DNA of 64,000 nt from Castor canadensis (GCF_047511655.1 NC_133389.1:42504295-42568294); one strand, 5' to 3'; positions 28,501 through 40,856 are shown, counted from the first letter of the stretch. A program made the numbers and translations. Notes: a model not told the origin generated them from the sequence alone.

Positions 28501-29150
28501 ACTACATGAAATTAAAAAGCTTCTGCACAAAACAAGAAATGGTCTCTAAATTGGAGAAACCACCCATAGAGTGGGAGAAAATATTTACTAGCTATACATC
28601 AGACAAAGGACTGATAACCAGAATATATGGGGAGCTCAAAAAACTAAATTACCCAAAATTCAATGAACCAATAAAGAAGTGGGCAACTGAACTAAACAGA
28701 ACTTTTTCAAAGGAAGAAGTCCAAATAGACAAAAAAAAAAAAAAATGAAAAAACGCTTACCAACCCTGTCCATAAAGGAAATGCAAATCAAAACCACACT
28801 AAGATTCAACCTCATTCCTGTTAGAATAGCTATCATCAAGAACACCACCAACAACAAATGTTGGTGAGGATGAGGGGAAAAGGGACCCTCATACATTGGT
28901 GGTGGGAATGTAAGATAGTACAACCACTTTGGCAAACAATATGGAGGCTTCTTAAAAAACTAAACACAGATCTGCCATATGACCCAGCAACCCCACTCCT
29001 AGGGATATATCCAAAGGAATGTGACTCAGGTTACTCCAGAGGCACCTGCACACCCATGTTTATTGCAGCACTATTCACAATAGCCAAGCTATGAAAATAG
29101 CCAAGATGCCCCACTACTGACAAATGGATTAAGAAAATGTGGTATTTACA
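25583..29150 (+). pseudogene. L1 ORF2 (endonuclease / reverse transcriptase) remnant, split by an LTR
   Basis: Starts within the endonuclease (INKE-like text, then DQIDLTDVYTIFYPT, HGTFSKIDHILGHKASLSK, SDHNTLKLEFNN). The N-terminal half of the nuclease is absent. An LTR splits it at 26052-26448. RT blocks follow, including KSPGPDGFSAEFYQTF and [12 protein letters not shown]. At 27594-27611 the catalytic motif reads LFADNM, so the second Asp is lost. The C-terminal cysteine-containing part is readable at 28858-29090 in another frame. Confidence 0.88.
26052..26448 (+). mobile_element. Solo ERV LTR inside L1 ORF2
   Basis: Begins TGTTGGAGCC, with a TATA box (TATATAA near 26309) and AATAAA (26383-26388). 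It is flanked by CTAC at 26048-26051 and again at 26449-26452. Deleting the block with one CTAC rejoins the L1 text as AATGCTACATCTC, as expected for a clean insertion. A canonical CA end would sit at 26445, giving a 7-bp near-duplicate (ATGCTAC/ATACTAC) instead. The ERV class (ERV1-like) is a guess. Confidence 0.8.
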
Positions 29151-29716
29151 CACAAGGGAATTTTATCCAGCCACAAAGAATGAAATTTTGTCATTCACAA
29201 GTAAATGGATGGTAGTGGAGATCATCATCTTAAGCAAAGTTATCCAGGCTCAGAAGACTAAAAATCGTATGTTCTCCCTCATATGTGGATTACAGACCTA
29301 AAACAAAAGCAGTAATATTATTGGACATGGGTCACACGCTAAAGGGAGAATGTGCACAAGAGGAATAGGGACAGGGAGGGAAACCTAAAACTTAAATGTG
29401 GTTGATGTGCTCACTGTACAGGAGCAAATAAAGTAATCTTAAACTGGCAGAGACCACTATGGGAAGGGACCAGGAATTAGTGAAGAGGTCTGGCAGAGAT
29501 GAACCAATGTGGCTTGCAAAACACATGTGCATGGAAACACTAGGAATCTCTCTGTATAGCTGTCTTTATCTCAAACTAGTAAAAATGCTATGTCTTTCTT
29601 ATCTCTCATATTTTCTTCTCAAGAAGGCAGGGGTGGGGTGGGTGAGAGGTGGCCCAAACCATGTATACACATGTGAGTAAGTATAAAAACCATAAAATAA
29701 GTGAGAAAAAAAACTT

Positions 29717-30260
29717 TGAATGTATGGGGCAGTATTGTGTGGAGCCAGGAAAGGGACTGAATAGTGATGTGCTGTCCCCTGCTGCTGTCCTTGCTCTCCT
29801 CCTGAGCTCTGGGGTCCGTGCCCTGGGTTGGGGGTGTCTGCATTGCAGGACGGTCCTGAGCAGCAGCAGGAAGACGGTGTCTGAGGTCCACCAGGAAATT
29901 AGAATTTTGTGATGGACGCCATGAACTGCTTAAGTAAAGCTGCGAGCACATCCAGCAAGAGCCCGGCCTGCCCTACCCCCATAGTGGATGGGGGTGGTCA
30001 ATGTCATTTTTCTGGTCTCTTAGGCCTAGTACAGGAGCTGGCCACGCCCCTTTCCCTTTCACCTTTCTCACTGACCAATGGGATGGGAGACTTTAGGCCA
30101 CGCCCACGTTCCAGGTAGCCCGGTGTCTCCAGGGATCTGCGTCCTCTGGCTCACTCCTCTGTGAGTAGTCCTTGGAGGTACTCACAGTGCTTGCTTGATC
30201 CCAGAGACTGTGGTTATTATGGTGATGTGCCCCCGCCACCTTCCCTGTCCCCTCCCCATC
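29717..30260 (+). other. GC-rich segment between L1 3' end and GOLGA2 retrocopy; possible 5'UTR or promoter-derived
   Basis: This stretch is distinctly richer in GC than its surroundings. It contains a CCAAT box (30075-30079) and two CCACGCCC boxes (30042-30049 and 30098-30105), a layout seen in housekeeping promoters. It runs directly into the GOLGA2-like coding remnant. It may be a long 5'UTR or promoter-proximal part copied with the retro-transcript, or unrelated DNA. No reading frame of note is present. Confidence 0.4.
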
Positions 30261-31957
30261 ACGTCAGAAGAGACCCCACAGAGCAAATTGGCTGCAACCA
30301 AGAAAAAGCTTACAGAGTACCAATAGAGGAACGACCCTGGAGCGAAAAAAAAAAAGAAACTTAAAATGGCAGTAAAACAACCACAGCCAGCAGTTGTCAT
30401 TCACCTGAGGACATCCTGAAGGTCCTAATGTCTGACCTTAATCATACCAATGAGGCAGGCTTCCCTCATCGGACAAGTGGAAGGTGCCCAAAGATCGCAC
30501 GACTCCTGTACCACCATCTGTAGCTGACACTGTGTCACCTACCAGTGTCCCTTCACCTGATGGCATGGTTAGCACGACATTTGACAACCTTGCTAACAAT
30601 GGCCCTGATCTTATAGACGAAACTCCAACTTTTCAACAGCTGAGAACCTACAACAACTTTCTCGTGCGTCTACACCCTACACCAGCTGGAAGGGCCTCAC
30701 GTCTGATGCGAATAATCTTCTGATGAGAATAATTGGAGAGCCGGTACCAAGAACTAGTAATAGCTCTGGACTCCAGCTCCTTAACAAATAACCAACTCAG
30801 GAGAGAACTAGAACTGGAACCAACAGACGGAAGATGGAAAGAAGAGCCGCGCGCCCCTGCAGAACCCAAGGAGCAGCTGGCCGAGCTACGGGACGGATTC
30901 ATCATCGCGCTAACCACCAACAACGTGGAGCTCGCCAGCGCCCTGCACTTGGAACAGCACATCAACACCCACGGGGCTACGCAGGTGGGCCAGCTGCAGG
31001 GGACGCTGGGCGACATGCAGGACACGGTGGGGGGCAGATGGAAGAGGCTCAGGGGCTGCAGCAGCAGAGGGACCAGTGCCAGGCCCACCTTGCAGCACCT
31101 GGTGACCTACCAACAGCTGACCTCCGACCAGGAGCCCTGCGCGGCAGCTGCTGAAGCAGTCCCAGCTCTTGGAGCAGCCGCAGCACAAGGAGGTGAAAGG
31201 CAAGATGGCCTTGGAGATGGCCTGGCGGGAACTGAAGGAGATGCAGGATCGGCTGGAAACACCAACCAGCAAAAGCAGCAACTGCAGGGCCATCTGAGCC
31301 TCCTGGCTCAGCCTGGGGAAGAAAATGAAGTGGAGGAGGAGAAAAATGATGAGGCGGTTACTAGGGGACAGGGGACGGGACTTTGTTTCTGTGGAAAGCC
31401 ACCAGGCCATACAGGGATCCATGGAGAAGCTGCAGAACCGCTTCCTGGAAGTTATGCAGGAAAAAGTGGAGCTCAAGAAGCATGTTGAAGAATTAAAACA
31501 TCAGTGTGTCCTGCTCCGGGGAGACAGACACGATTGGAGATTACCTTGCCCTGTATCACACGCAGAGGGCAGTGCTGAAAAATCGATATGGGAAAAACAA
31601 GGCAGGCTGGCCCAAGACATGGAAGACATGAAAGTGAAGCTAGTGGAGCTGTAGGAGCTGGTCATATGGCTTGAGGACAAGCATAATGAGGGAAAGGGAA
31701 AGGGAACACTTCTAACAGCTGGTGAGTCCACCTCAGTCCCTTCAGGCCCCCAGGAACTTGAAGCTACCACCAAGCCGGATGGCCTTCCAGAGGTGGCCCT
31801 CGGTGACAAATGTGCAGAAGGAGATGATGGGGCAGCTTCACCCCCCAAGAACCTGGCTGCGCAGCACATGGTGCAGAAGTATGCAGGCAACAACCTTTTC
31901 ATCCCCTTCTTCTATGAGGCCACCAAAAATGGCTAAATGAAAGTCACAGTTATCTAA
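30261..31957 (+). pseudogene. GOLGA2: GOLGA2 (golgin GM130) processed pseudogene
   Basis: Intronless, damaged copy of the cis-Golgi matrix protein GM130. The N-terminal text SEETPQSKLAATKKKLTEYQ follows an ACG at 30261 where the start ATG should be. A poly-Lys run, CHSPED, PKDRTTPVPPSV and ESRYQELVIALDSS follow in order. Later blocks are [45 protein letters not shown] and the C-terminal FIPFFYEATKNG. Damage: TAG at 30324, stops at 30721, TAG at 31652 (CAG to TAG), TAA at 31934 just before the old stop (TAA 31955-31957), and several frame changes, including one between about 31520 and 31610. Two in-family blocks are absent: roughly 400 residues after about 30800 and about 70 residues after about 31350. 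No protein product is expected. Confidence 0.9.
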
Positions 31958-32935
31958 AATACATACCTAAATGTTGAGCAGTGGGGGCCAGGGCTCTGCC
32001 CTACCCCTGTCCCTGCCATCCTTGTCCCTGCCACCCTGTTCAGGTCCCCACCATCCCTGTCCCTGCCACCCTCTTCCTGACTTCCCTGCCCTGAGACTCC
32101 TTCCCAGTCATCCTCTTACCATTAGAGTAGTAAGATTAAGTTGAGTGTTAAGATTAAGTTTAGTTGTAGGATAAGGTAGAATAATAAAATTAGTCCTCTC
32201 TATCTTAATAGGGGAACACAAACAGGTGCAGGATTTTTGTCTTCTGAACAAGGGCTGTCTTAATTTTAGAGCTTCTATTCCAAAAAAGAGCAGGCTGCCT
32301 CTGGAAACTTCTCCACGAAAATTTGGTCCTTTCATGGTCCTTATGACAAAGAGGACCCAGTGAGGACATAGTCTGGCCGGGCAGTCCTCCTGTATTAGGC
32401 AGGCTCCCATCTCTTTTATATGTGTACCATGCACTTCCCTAGACCAGCTCCCATTTTTGGGGGGTCAAAGTTAAGCCAGGCAGCATTCTGATGGGCCTGT
32501 AGGTAATTGGGGCTAACTGCGGGTCATGCGAGAGCACAGAGGGCAGGGACAATGTCCTGGGGGGGGGGAGGCTCCCCTCCTCTTATGGGCAGGTAAGTTA
32601 GATGGCACTCTCAGGCCTTATGACAGTGGGGGGAGGGTGACTACGGGCCAGGCAGGAACAGAGGCTGAGGGGAGGGGGCTTTCCCTTCCCTAGTGTACAT
32701 ATTGCACCTGTGCAACATTTTGCATATTCTAGCTAGGGATGCTCTCATGGCGTAGTGGAGGTTGGGGCTGGCACGTATGGGGCAAATATAATTATGTGTG
32801 GCTGAGAAACACTGGTAGCCTAAGACAGAGGAAGGAGGCAGGGACAGGGCTGTGGCTCCCTGGCGATACAATTCCTGTTTATTTTACTTTTTATTTTGAA
32901 ATGAATGGATTTAGCCATGAATAAAAAAGAAATTC
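31958..32935 (+). other. GOLGA2: Probable 3'UTR of the GOLGA2 retrocopy
   Basis: Continuous GC-rich sequence after the old GOLGA2 stop. It contains an imperfect repeat of GTCCCTGCCA units (about 32000-32090) and ends at an AATAAA (32920-32925) followed by a short A-rich run. That is what the 3' end of a retrocopied mRNA would look like. A more AT-rich patch at about 32125-32200 may be a later insertion. Assignment rests on position rather than on recognised UTR sequence. Confidence 0.5.
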
Positions 32936-33344
32936 AAATGCTAAATAGAACAGCAGTCTTTCTTTCCTTTTAATGAGTTACAAAATCATCTCTAAAGAAT
33001 ACAAGGAACCCTAAGGAGTCACCAATTTTGGGGGACCATTACCAGTTTTCTCTTTACCTAAAATCTTCAAGGAAAATGCAGCCTATGAGTGATGGGCTGG
33101 GGGTAAGCCAGGGGAAGAGAGGGTTACATGGTCATGACTGATTGTGTCCCACAAAATGGCAAGTGGTAGAAAGTCACCTTCCAAACTCCCACCTCCAGTG
33201 CATGTGAGTTTTTCACAGTTCCATGGTCAGCTGGTTAAGAAATGGAATCTAGCTTAACTTAATCTTTGCATAACTCCTTGAAAAACACCATCATATCTTT
33301 TTTTAAATTATTATTTTTTTAATTTTTTTTAAAAATCATTAAAA

Positions 33345-33576
33345 TTCCAGGGGTAGGGGTGGTACATGCTTGTAATCCCAGCAACACGGAAGGTGGAGAT
33401 ACAAGGATTGTGGTCAGAGACCCTACAGTGGGTGGGTGGGTGAGCAAAAACACTAGACCATCTCTGAAAGCAAAGTAAAGCAAAAAGGGTTGAGAACATC
33501 AAGTGGTAGAGTGCTTGTCTAACAAGCTCAAGTCCCTGAGATCAAACGCAATGCCACACACACGCACACACAAAAA
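33345..33576 (+). repeat. B1 plus ID composite SINE
   Basis: GGTGGTACATGCTTGTAATC (B1-like start), CTAGACCATCTCTGAAA, then an ID body AAGTGGTAGAGTGCTTGTCT. Confidence 0.85.
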
Positions 33577-34211
33577 ATCCAACATCAGTTGTTTGCAGGA
33601 AACACAAAATGAGCATCCACTCAATCCACAATCGTTTTCCAAGGGCCCTGTTTCCATCTCCCTCCTTGGCCACAGGGGTGCACACTTGAGCCAAATTGTA
33701 CCAATCACACACTTCACCCTTGGCCACAGGAAACAGATGCATAACCTAAGCCCAGACAATCAAAATCTTTCCCTACAGTGCTTCAAAATGGAGTTGTGCA
33801 GGAAGAACCACATCCTATCTGTGGCAGAGCTTTTAGCACCTCAGCCTGACCCTACCAGCAGCCACATGCCCTGCACAGAGACAGCTGGTTTGATAGAACA
33901 AAGCCACACACAGAGAGGGTGGGATGGGAGAGCAAAGGACAAGAAGAAGTCCTGGTGACCTGCACCTGATTGCTGTCATTCCTGGGGCCAGTTGAGCCTC
34001 AGCCTTACAAAGTTCAGATTTGCAGCCAATACAAGCAAACTTGTAATTCTTTCCTTATATTCCAAAGAGTCCTGAATTTACAACCAAGCCTCAAGTTTTA
34101 GCTCAACTGTGTCCTCATTCTTGCTCACCCATCTGGATTCCATTGGGATAGCTCTGACTAACCACTGGTGATTGCACTGACCTTACATTCAGCTCCAACT
34201 TCTCATTTCTC

Positions 34212-34330
34212 ATAGACTTGCTAGATAGCAGTGACTAAATGCATAGACTCTGGAGTCAGAAGGCCCCTGTCAAACCCCAGCCTGAGCACTTTAGCTGGAA
34301 GATAAAAGCCTAGTGTGATACCTGGAGAAA
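34212..34330 (+). repeat. MIR fragment
   Basis: GACTAAATGCATAGACTCTG followed by GAGTCAGAAGGCCCCTGTCA matches the MIR 5' part. Confidence 0.65.
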
Positions 34331-35105
34331 ATGGTCTGTATAAAAGGATCCTACAGATAGGGCTGCTTGTAGGTTGGCATATGACACAGTTTATAAATGT
34401 CACTAGTTGGGACTGACAGAGCATTATGTCAAGAAAACATTTCCAATCTGTCAAGGCCATAATTCTTTAGCATTTTCTTCCTTCCCTGTTCCTTCTGATA
34501 TTGCCATTACAAAATGATTCAAGAACCTAAAACCCAAAGATGGAATAACACAGAAGCAGCCATCAGCCAAAGGAAGACACAACTTAGAGAGAGATTAAGA
34601 GGAGAAAATGGATATTTCTCAGTCCTCTTAGAGCTTTCAAGGAGAGAAATGTGTTCTATTCTGACAATTAAGTACCTGTTTTATGTTTACCCTAATATTG
34701 GCTTAGGAGCTTTCAGAGGAGACGATGACAGTTAATTCATGATATTCTGCCAGACTGTGAAAACCAAGAACTCCCTGGTGAGCTGAATGCTACCATGCTA
34801 AGGTTTATGGATGAGGAAGGGCTGTTGGTGGCTGACAGCTAGGGCCTGCCTTGTCAGGGTGTAGTGTCAGGATGGTCCCTGGCAATATTACATGTTTATT
34901 ACATGTGAGTTTTCCAGGGCTCCATCTAAGATGAAACGTTTCACAATCATAGCTGCTCCAGAGTCTTACCAAATCACTGTCATTATAGTTTATGACACTT
35001 GAGTCATTTCTCGGGCAGGAGACATCTTGGATCTAAGTAAAGGTCACTTGTTAAAGTCCTGGGGTGATTTTCATTTAAGATCCCTTTCAAACAAATTCCT
35101 CTTAC

Positions 35106-35313
35106 AGGATCAGGTGCTCACACCTGTTACTCTAGCCACTTGGGAGGCTGAGATCGGGAGGATTGAGGTTTGAGGTCAGTACAGACAAGTAGTTCACAAG
35201 ACCTCCATCTCCAAAATAACCACAGCAAAATGGACTAGAGATGTGTCTCAATAGAGCTCCTTCTTTGCAAGTGAGACGCCCTGAGTTCAAACCTCAGTCC
35301 CACCAAAACGAAA
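35106..35313 (+). repeat. B1 plus ID composite SINE
   Basis: TCAGGTGCTCACACCTGTTA, TTGGGAGGCTGAGATC, then CTGAGTTCAAACCTCAGTCC. Confidence 0.9.
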
Positions 35314-37471
35314 AATTTCCCTCATAGATTATATATCTTAATTGCAGTTTTTGGAAAATATGTTTTAAAATACACTCACTTTAAAAATTAGAAAGGAAAA
35401 CATTGTCTCTCTTTCTTTCTCTTTCTCCTGTCCATGCCTTTCCTAAGCCCCGGAGTTCTGTGTGTACATACATGTGTATGGACAAGTAACAGAAAGATAT
35501 CCTTTTCAAAACTTCTATTGGCATCAGCTCTGGGACAAAGGCTTACAGGATTTTGGAGCCTGGGTCCTGGCCTTAGATCTTAGGGAGGTCAAAGGCAGTT
35601 GAAAGCAGAGCTGAGGAATGACCCTAGGTCCAAAGACTAGTCGTGAGATTGACAGGACAAATAAGTCCCATAACTAAGCAAATTGTTCAGTGTGGGGAAC
35701 TTCTTTGTAGGCTCAAACTTCCAGACATTCACCACAGCTCCCGTACCTACCAGCATCATTTCCTTTCTGCTCATTCTGAAGGTACAGGTGTAATTTGGTT
35801 TGGTTCTGCTTGATCATGTACCACTATAGAGATCTCCATGTAGGATCTATACAAGTTCTACTTAGAAAGTAGACAAGTTGTCTCATCTCGCACCCCTGAA
35901 ACACAACTGGCCCTCAGTGAAATGGGCCTCCCTGCCTGGCACACCACGTGTGTGTGGTGGAGGAGAAAACAATACCACTTATCTCAAAAAAACGAGGATT
36001 AAATAAGACATGGAAAATACCTTATGTAGAGCCTCAACTTGAGTGCCTTTCCCCTGCAAAAATCATTAGTTCCCTTCTGTCCAGTGAGGGATGATTGCTA
36101 AAATTCCCAAAGTTAATACTCTATCCAATTCAGTGGTCTGTGTCCACTTCCCAGGCCACATTGGAATAAAATCCCATGAATGTTTAAATGGCCAGTGATT
36201 CATTAGATCTTTGCAAACAGCTTTTCTCAGCCATCTGAGAGCTCTGAAGACCAATTCCTGTAACCAGTAACTCACATGACAACAAACCCCTTGTTTTTCA
36301 TGTGTAATACATTTCCACGCTAGAGTTCATGTACACAAAGTGTCCAGTCTAATGATTTTGGGGGTCAGGCTTGACTTTAGTGGTAAAATTTGATTTTCTG
36401 TTAAGATTCCAGATACCAAAGGATAAGTGTCTTTCTTTCAGTCTGTGTTCTTATTTAAATATGATCAGTGATACTCAGGACAATCTAAATGCAGCCCTAT
36501 TCTTTCTAAGGCCTACAGAATGGTTATGTCACTAGAAGAAATGCAGAAACTTAAGGTCATTTTGAGCCCTTTGGTTAAATAATGTTCAATCTCTCTCTAA
36601 TACTTAAGAAAGCATACTATCTTAATTTCCACAAACACCAATTGACTCAAAAGAGGGAATGGAACCGTGTCGGTGCTCCCATGGGGACCTAAGTATTAGG
36701 GAATGGTTTTACTTATGAAATGTAGTATGGTTGAATCCTACGCAAAATGTGAAATTCTTAACTTGAAACCACACATTATTAAATGCATTAATGAAGTCTG
36801 TGTGCACAAAATCTTAAATGCTGTGAAAATCTCATATTTAAATTTCTTCCACAAGCTCATTATTTTAAAGCAATTCATCCATACGAATTGAAAACTCTAG
36901 TTCTACTGCAACCATAAGGCAATACCGCTTTAGCTGGTTTCCAGGAATATCTTTTGTCCCTTGTCAGTCAAAACTGGAAGAAACACATAACAACACGAAA
37001 TTACCACCACAGGTCTCACAAGCTTAGCTTGACAGCTCACTGTCTTCAGGGGGCGGGGAGGGGGAGGGGTGGCATGGAACCAGAGCTGGTATGGGAAGAG
37101 TTTGCCAGGCCTCTGATTCATTGGGGTCAAGACATCTCACTGAAGTCACCTTGTCTCTCTGTTAAAGGAGACAACTCTTAAAGTCCATCCACTAGTTAAT
37201 TACTGCCTGGGACACATATCTTAAATAATCACAGGACCATGTAAAAAGAATCAAAGGAAGACTCCTGGTGCAAGTAGCACAGCAGGCACGGGGTCATGAC
37301 AGTGAGAAGGGTCCCTTCCTCTCTCACTTTAAGGCTTGGAGTGCTTATGTAATGGAAGAGAAATCTTTTGCTAACAAGGTTACAATGCTAAGCAAACCAT
37401 TATATGATCCAGTCATAACCTTCAGAAACAACTACAAAACAACAATCCATATACTATTCAAAAGCTGAAGT

Positions 37472-37710
37472 CTAAGCCAGGCAGCAGGGGCTCACACCTA
37501 TAATCCTATCTACTTGGGAGGCTGATAAGGGAAGGATCGCGGTTTGAGGCCATCTTGGACAAATAGTTTGTGAGACCACATCTCCAAAAAAAATAACAAT
37601 AACCAGAGCAAAATGGACTGGTGATGTGGCTCAAGTGGTAGAGCGCCTCCTTTGCAAGTGCAAAGCCCTGATTTCAAATCCCAGTCCCACCAAAAGCAAA
37701 AAATACAAGT
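37472..37710 (+). repeat. B1 plus ID composite SINE
   Basis: AAGCCAGGCAGCAGGGGCTC, TACTTGGGAGGCTGATAAGG, then GGCTCAAGTGGTAGAGCGCC and TTGCAAGTGCAAAGCCC. A well-preserved copy. Confidence 0.92.
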
Positions 37711-38289
37711 AATAAAAATGTGGACCCAATGTAGCTACATGATATTAATGAATATCCTTTTACTAAAGTTTGTGTGTTCATATATATTTTTCCTTTGTCC
37801 TTATGATATAGTCTTAATATGATTATATTCAGATATAAGAAATTGCAGAGTTTTTCCTTTGTTGGTCTAAGAATAAAAATATAAAATTCTCAAAAATTTA
37901 TCTCAATCTCAATTTGGGAACTTCTCATTATGGAGCAGTGACGGCTTGCTCATAATTTGGTAGTGTTAATTATCCAACAACTTCACTCTGAGAGATTAGC
38001 AGGGCAGTGGCCCAAATGCTCGTTACTGAGCAGAAAACAATGGTGAGATCAGCCTCCACAGGACTGTATTTTCTTAACCAGATCTTATTGTAAACCATCA
38101 AAACCATGTATTGTAAGGAAAAGCACACATGAAATTGCTTTTGCTAATATGACTCCTATTAAAAAACTACTTTTAATTCATCTCCCCCAGTTCACTGAGA
38201 ATAATGTTTTTATCTACAATTCCTCCTTCTGCTTTCTTACCCTCCCCATGGCTCATTCCTGTTTATTTTCTCTTCTGGCAATACCAGTT

Positions 38290-38525
38290 CTTACTTACAC
38301 AGTGCTTACACTGTGCCGGGCACTGTTCCAAGAATTTTGCACATATTATGAAGTTTAATTCTGGCAACAACATTACAAGGTGAGTATTTTTACTTCTCAT
38401 TATAGAGGTGAGGAAATTAAGGCAGAAAGAGATTAAATAATGTCCAATCACACAACTAGTTGCATGACTGGGATTCAAACCCAGGCCAGATGGCTACAGA
38501 TTCTGTGCTCTTAAACAGTGGCTTA
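38290..38525 (-). repeat. MIR element (minus)
   Basis: CTGTGCCGGGCACTGTTCCA, GAGGTGAGGAAATTAAGGC, GACTGGGATTCAAACCCAGG and GTGCTCTTAAACA in reversed MIR order. Confidence 0.9.
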
Positions 38526-39057
38526 TGGGAAACAATTTTTCTTATGTTGCTGCAATGACTTGTTACAAATTCCTTTTATTAGGGTGACCACACTTACAGG
38601 TTTTCCTGGGACAGGCAAAGCCTGTTGAACACAATCATTTTCTTATTAAAAAATGTTTATTACCACAAAGTAATTATACAAAGGCGTTTCATTGTGGTAT
38701 TTCCAACATGTATATACTGTATTTTGATAAAAAGTCACCCCTTCTATATTACTCTTTCTTAACCACCTTTTCTCCTCCCCCTCCTTTTCAGCAGTTTTTG
38801 ATGGGTTTCATTCTGCTATTTTCACACATGTATATAATGTATTTCTATAATATTCACCACCCATCACCCTCTCCCATTCTCCTCCTCCAACCCACTGGTT
38901 CCCAGCTCCCAAAAAATCCTTTTACAATCATGTCATATTATTTTTTTAAGTCTAGGTTATACATCCACAGTCATGTTGACAGCATTCTTTTCACCCTCAA
39001 ATTTGTCCTCTTTAGTGTAAAATTATATTATACTTTTAAAACTACCTACTATTCATA

Positions 39058-39290
39058 GCTACCATTTGTTGAGTGCCTGGTATGTACCAAAAATTTATAC
39101 TTATCTTATTAAACTGCATAAGAATTTTATGATGTAGTGATTGTTGCCCCCAGTTTTATAGTGGAGAAAATTGAGACTCAATGATGGTAGAGAACTTGCT
39201 CCAAATTGTGTAACAGTAATGACTGAGGCAGGATTCAAGCCCATATCTATCTGATACAGTAGCTCATGGTCTTAGCCCCTGCCCTATACT
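39058..39290 (-). repeat. MIR element (minus)
   Basis: GTTGAGTGCCTGGTATGTAC, ATAGTGGAGAAAATTGAGAC and CAGGATTCAAGCCC in reversed MIR order. Confidence 0.8.
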
Positions 39291-40856
39291 TGGCAAGTAA
39301 CCATGAAAACTCAATTAACCGGGTAAAGTCTACCATCGCTGCCTGCACAAAGTTCAGCTAGTGCAGCTGTCCTCAAAGTGTGGTCCACAGACAACCTTGA
39401 GATCCATTCACAGGGTATTGAGATTAGAAGTATTTTCACATTGACACTAAGACACCGTTTGTCTCTTTCACTGTGTGGGTATTTGATCTAATTGTATAAA
39501 AGTAACAATGATCCTCTGATGAGAGACCACTTCACACTAAAGAGAATGGTTATGAATTTTTTAATGGAAAATAACAAGTATTGGCACCGATATGGAGAAA
39601 GCAGAACCTCGTGCATTGCTGGCAGGAATGTAAAATGGTGCGGCTGCTTGGAAAACAGTTGATGGTTCTGCAAAAGTTAACCACAGAATGATCATAGGAC
39701 CCAGCAATTTGCTTCAGGTGTGTGCTCACACTACCGTGAATAACAATGTACACAAACGTTTGACTGCTTAGTGGAGGCTGGTCAATCCCTTGAAAACCTC
39801 ATGAAATATGAAACAGACAATTTGACCAGCCCTATAAATTAAGGAAACAGAATCTGCAATTTTAAAACACCCCCAAAAGAAATTCCAGTCCCAAATTGTT
39901 CCACTGGTTATTCTACTAACCACTGATAAGACTATACACAAGCTCCACATTCAAATATCAGTGACATTTCTTTATACTGATAATAAATACATGGACATGA
40001 AAACTGAAAATACTATGTCACTTATAATAGCCCCCTTATACATGAGAATGAGATATATTCCCCCATACGTGAGATACATACACACAAAATTAGATATGTG
40101 ATCTTATCAAACCTACATAGCTTGTATCCTTGATCCTACAATACTGATGAAAGAAGTAAAAAAGGTCCTAAGAACAGAGAGACATACTGTGCTCATAGCT
40201 TGGGAGATTCCAACATAGAAACGATATTAATTCTCCTAAATTGATGAATAGATTTAATTCAATTTGTTCCAAAATCCCAGAAATTTTTTTGTAGATACAG
40301 ACAAGATTATTCTAAAATTTACTTGGAAAGGCAAAAGAACAGTATAACTAGTAAAACCACCTTGAAAAGGAGAGAAAAACTAATTGTTTGCCCAATTTCA
40401 AATTTTCCTATATAGCTGTAATTTATATACAGTAGCCAAGACTATATAGTATTGACAGAGGAAAGCTACATAGTAATCAAGTTCATATGTGATATTGGCA
40501 GAGGAACAAACACATAAATCAATAAAGCAGAATAGAGAACTCAGAAATAGATCTAACAAATATGACCAAAAGAGTGCAGAAACATTTCAGTGGAGGAAAG
40601 GTTTGATTGTAACAAACAGTGCTGGGACAATTGGTCTCCTATCAGCCAAAAAAAGGAAACTCAACCTAGAATATATGAAGAGCTCTCACAACAGTTAAGA
40701 ACAAAACATTTAATTAGATTATCAAAAAACACCAAGAGATATTTCACATACAGATGGCAAAAAAAAAGCCTGAGAAGGGAAGAAACTGCAAATTAAAGCC
40801 ACAATGAGACTTCCTTTCACACATCAGAAGGGCAAGAATAAAAAATAGTAACAATA

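Larger units (their letters stand above)
22230..29716 (+). mobile_element. Near full-length, inactivated LINE-1 with two nested LTRs
   Basis: The 5' end reads AGAGCCAAGATGGCAGCTAG, the usual L1 start. A pyrimidine-rich 5' region follows (about 23640-24140). ORF1 remnant starts at ATG 24414, and its C-terminal domain is readable at 25221-25577. The ORF2 endonuclease second half is at 25583-26050, the reverse transcriptase at about 26460-27620 ([39 protein letters not shown]), the C-terminal part to about 29150, and a 3'UTR with a G-rich tract at about 29620-29650. The first part of the endonuclease is missing. There are many stops and frameshifts, and the RT catalytic FADD reads FADN. It cannot move on its own. 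Confidence 0.92.
32936..37471. other. No gene recognised between SINEs
   Basis: Apart from the SINEs and MIR listed separately, nothing is identifiable. The 151-codon frame at 33503-33958 starts inside a SINE and is not protein-like. Confidence 0.6.

Noticed and set aside
30910..31476. 188-codon minus-strand frame opposite the GOLGA2 copy
   Set aside because: It is a shadow of the GC-rich GOLGA2-derived sequence. The plus strand carries the recognisable golgin text.
30733..31488. 251-codon frame as a functional golgin gene
   Set aside because: Only parts of it are in the golgin frame. Start loss, flanking stops and frame changes show a pseudogene.
33503..33958. 151-codon plus-strand frame
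   Set aside because: Begins in the ID part of a SINE and its text is not protein-like.
37620..37700. tRNA-like sequences with A and B box character in many places
   Set aside because: They are the tRNA-derived heads of ID SINEs with A-rich tails, not tRNA genes.
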